From positions 1 to 64,000 of the forward strand of contig NZ_CPYD01000005.1 in NCBI RefSeq assembly GCF_001112925.1: 64,000 nucleotides of DNA, written 5' to 3'. The notes beneath the pieces are model-generated. The model did not search any database and was not told the DNA's origin. It saw nothing but the letters and a program-made list of their open reading frames with translations. Below, piece by piece: positions 63,532 through 64,000 of this stretch. This stretch comes from Yersinia nurmii. Lineage in GTDB: Bacteria > Pseudomonadota > Gammaproteobacteria > Enterobacterales > Enterobacteriaceae. Both the position numbers and the translations under genes were made by a program. The number at the start of each line of letters is the position of its first letter. Position 1 is the stretch's first letter.

Positions 63532-64000
63532 ATGCAAAACTTTACTCTTCATACCCCAACTAAAGTACTGTTCGGTAAAGGCCAGATTGCTGAATTAGCG
63601 AACCAAATTCCTGCCGGCGCCCGCGTTTTGATTACCTACGGCGGCGGTAGCGTGAAAAGTACCGGCGTGATGGATCAAGTCTATCAAGCATTGAAAAACC
63701 ATCAATTCGAAGAATTTGGTGGTATCGAACCTAACCCAACTTATGAAACCCTGATGAAAGCCGTTGAACTGATCCGCGCCGGTGATTTCAACTTCCTGCT
63801 GGCGGTCGGCGGCGGTTCCGTTTTAGACGGCACCAAATTCATCGCAGCGGCCGTGGCTTACCCTGAAGATCCGTGGCAAATTCTGGAAACTACCGGTAGC
63901 AACATCACCGAAGCTATTCCTATGGGTTCCGTGCTGACTCTGCCAGCTACAGGCTCTGAAGCCAATAATGGCGCGGTAGTCAGCCGCCGTAGCACCGGTG
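63532..64000 (+). CDS. yqhD: YqhD NADPH-dependent aldehyde reductase, 3' end outside window
   Basis: The first 156 codons of an iron-type alcohol dehydrogenase: FTLHTPTKVLFGKGQIAEL, ITYGGGSVKSTGV, FGGIEPNPTYETLMKAVE and the cofactor motif VGGGSVLDGTKFIAAA. In E. coli YqhD reduces toxic aldehydes with NADPH. The gene runs off the right edge with no damage seen so far. Divergent from its regulator yqhC. Confidence 0.94.
   Translation, partial: MQNFTLHTPTKVLFGKGQIAELANQIPAGARVLITYGGGSVKSTGVMDQVYQALKNHQFEEFGGIEPNPTYETLMKAVELIRAGDFNFLLAVGGGSVLDGTKFIAAAVAYPEDPWQILETTGSNITEAIPMGSVLTLPATGSEANNGAVVSRRSTG

Noticed and set aside
1..64000. CRISPR arrays, rRNA and tRNA genes
   Set aside because: No regularly spaced repeats, no rRNA-like sequence and no tRNA cloverleaf with CCA-type ends noticed in the window.

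Overview
The window is a chromosomal stretch from an enterobacterium of the Yersiniaceae type (Yersinia or a close relative is my best guess). Three things support this. The right-hand order exbD-exbB-metC-yghB-yqhC-yqhD is the enterobacterial core order. The kefFC, proP, ada and ent/fep products are close to their E. coli counterparts in length and motifs. Core genes look near 50% GC while accessory intergenic DNA is strongly AT-rich. This assignment is by eye, without a database search.

Layout. 1-7157: a long AT-rich leader, then a chaperone-usher fimbrial operon (major pilin, chaperone, usher, tip protein, second chaperone). 7416-8391: two decayed genes, a YcaC-type hydrolase and a LysR regulator. 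8523-10905: kefC and kefF. 10906-17010: an AT-rich toxin island with a winged-helix regulator, a LydA-type holin, a spanin-like membrane coiled-coil protein, the binary insecticidal toxin pair PirA/PirB and a secreted GDSL phospholipase-like enzyme, closed by a strong terminator. 17205-18650: relics of a fecDE iron transporter and a possible insertion-sequence end. 18656-25441: an NCS1 permease with a PAS-LuxR regulator and an acetyltransferase, then proP, ada and an AlkA-type glycosylase.

25583-50253: a complete catecholate siderophore locus. It encodes 2,3-dihydroxybenzoate synthesis and activation (entCEBA), uptake (fepB, fepDGC), export (entS), esterase (fes), an MbtH protein and a TonB-dependent receptor, arranged around three divergent Fur-type control regions. 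It is not a standard enterobactin locus. The EntF position is taken by a two-module synthetase (C-A-T-C-A-T-TE). Its second A domain matches the EntF serine code and its first A-domain pocket carries acidic residues. The receptor is of the FhuA/Fct type. A stand-alone adenylation protein ends the entCEBA operon where entH would be expected. The likely product is a tris(dihydroxybenzoyl-cationic amino acid-serine) lactone of the trichrysobactin/turnerbactin/ruckerbactin kind.

50507-57257: a Cus-type copper/silver efflux operon (small His/Met-rich protein, CusF, CusC, CusB carrying a fused CusF domain, CusA). 57422-64000: a shikimate-dehydrogenase-like gene, exbD/exbB with their own Fur site (they energise TonB for the siderophore receptor), metC, yghB, yqhC and the 5' part of yqhD, cut by the window edge.

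The two most notable systems are the PirAB island with linked phage-type lysis genes (a candidate lysis-type, type 10, toxin release system) and the two-module catechol siderophore locus with its orphan adenylation protein.
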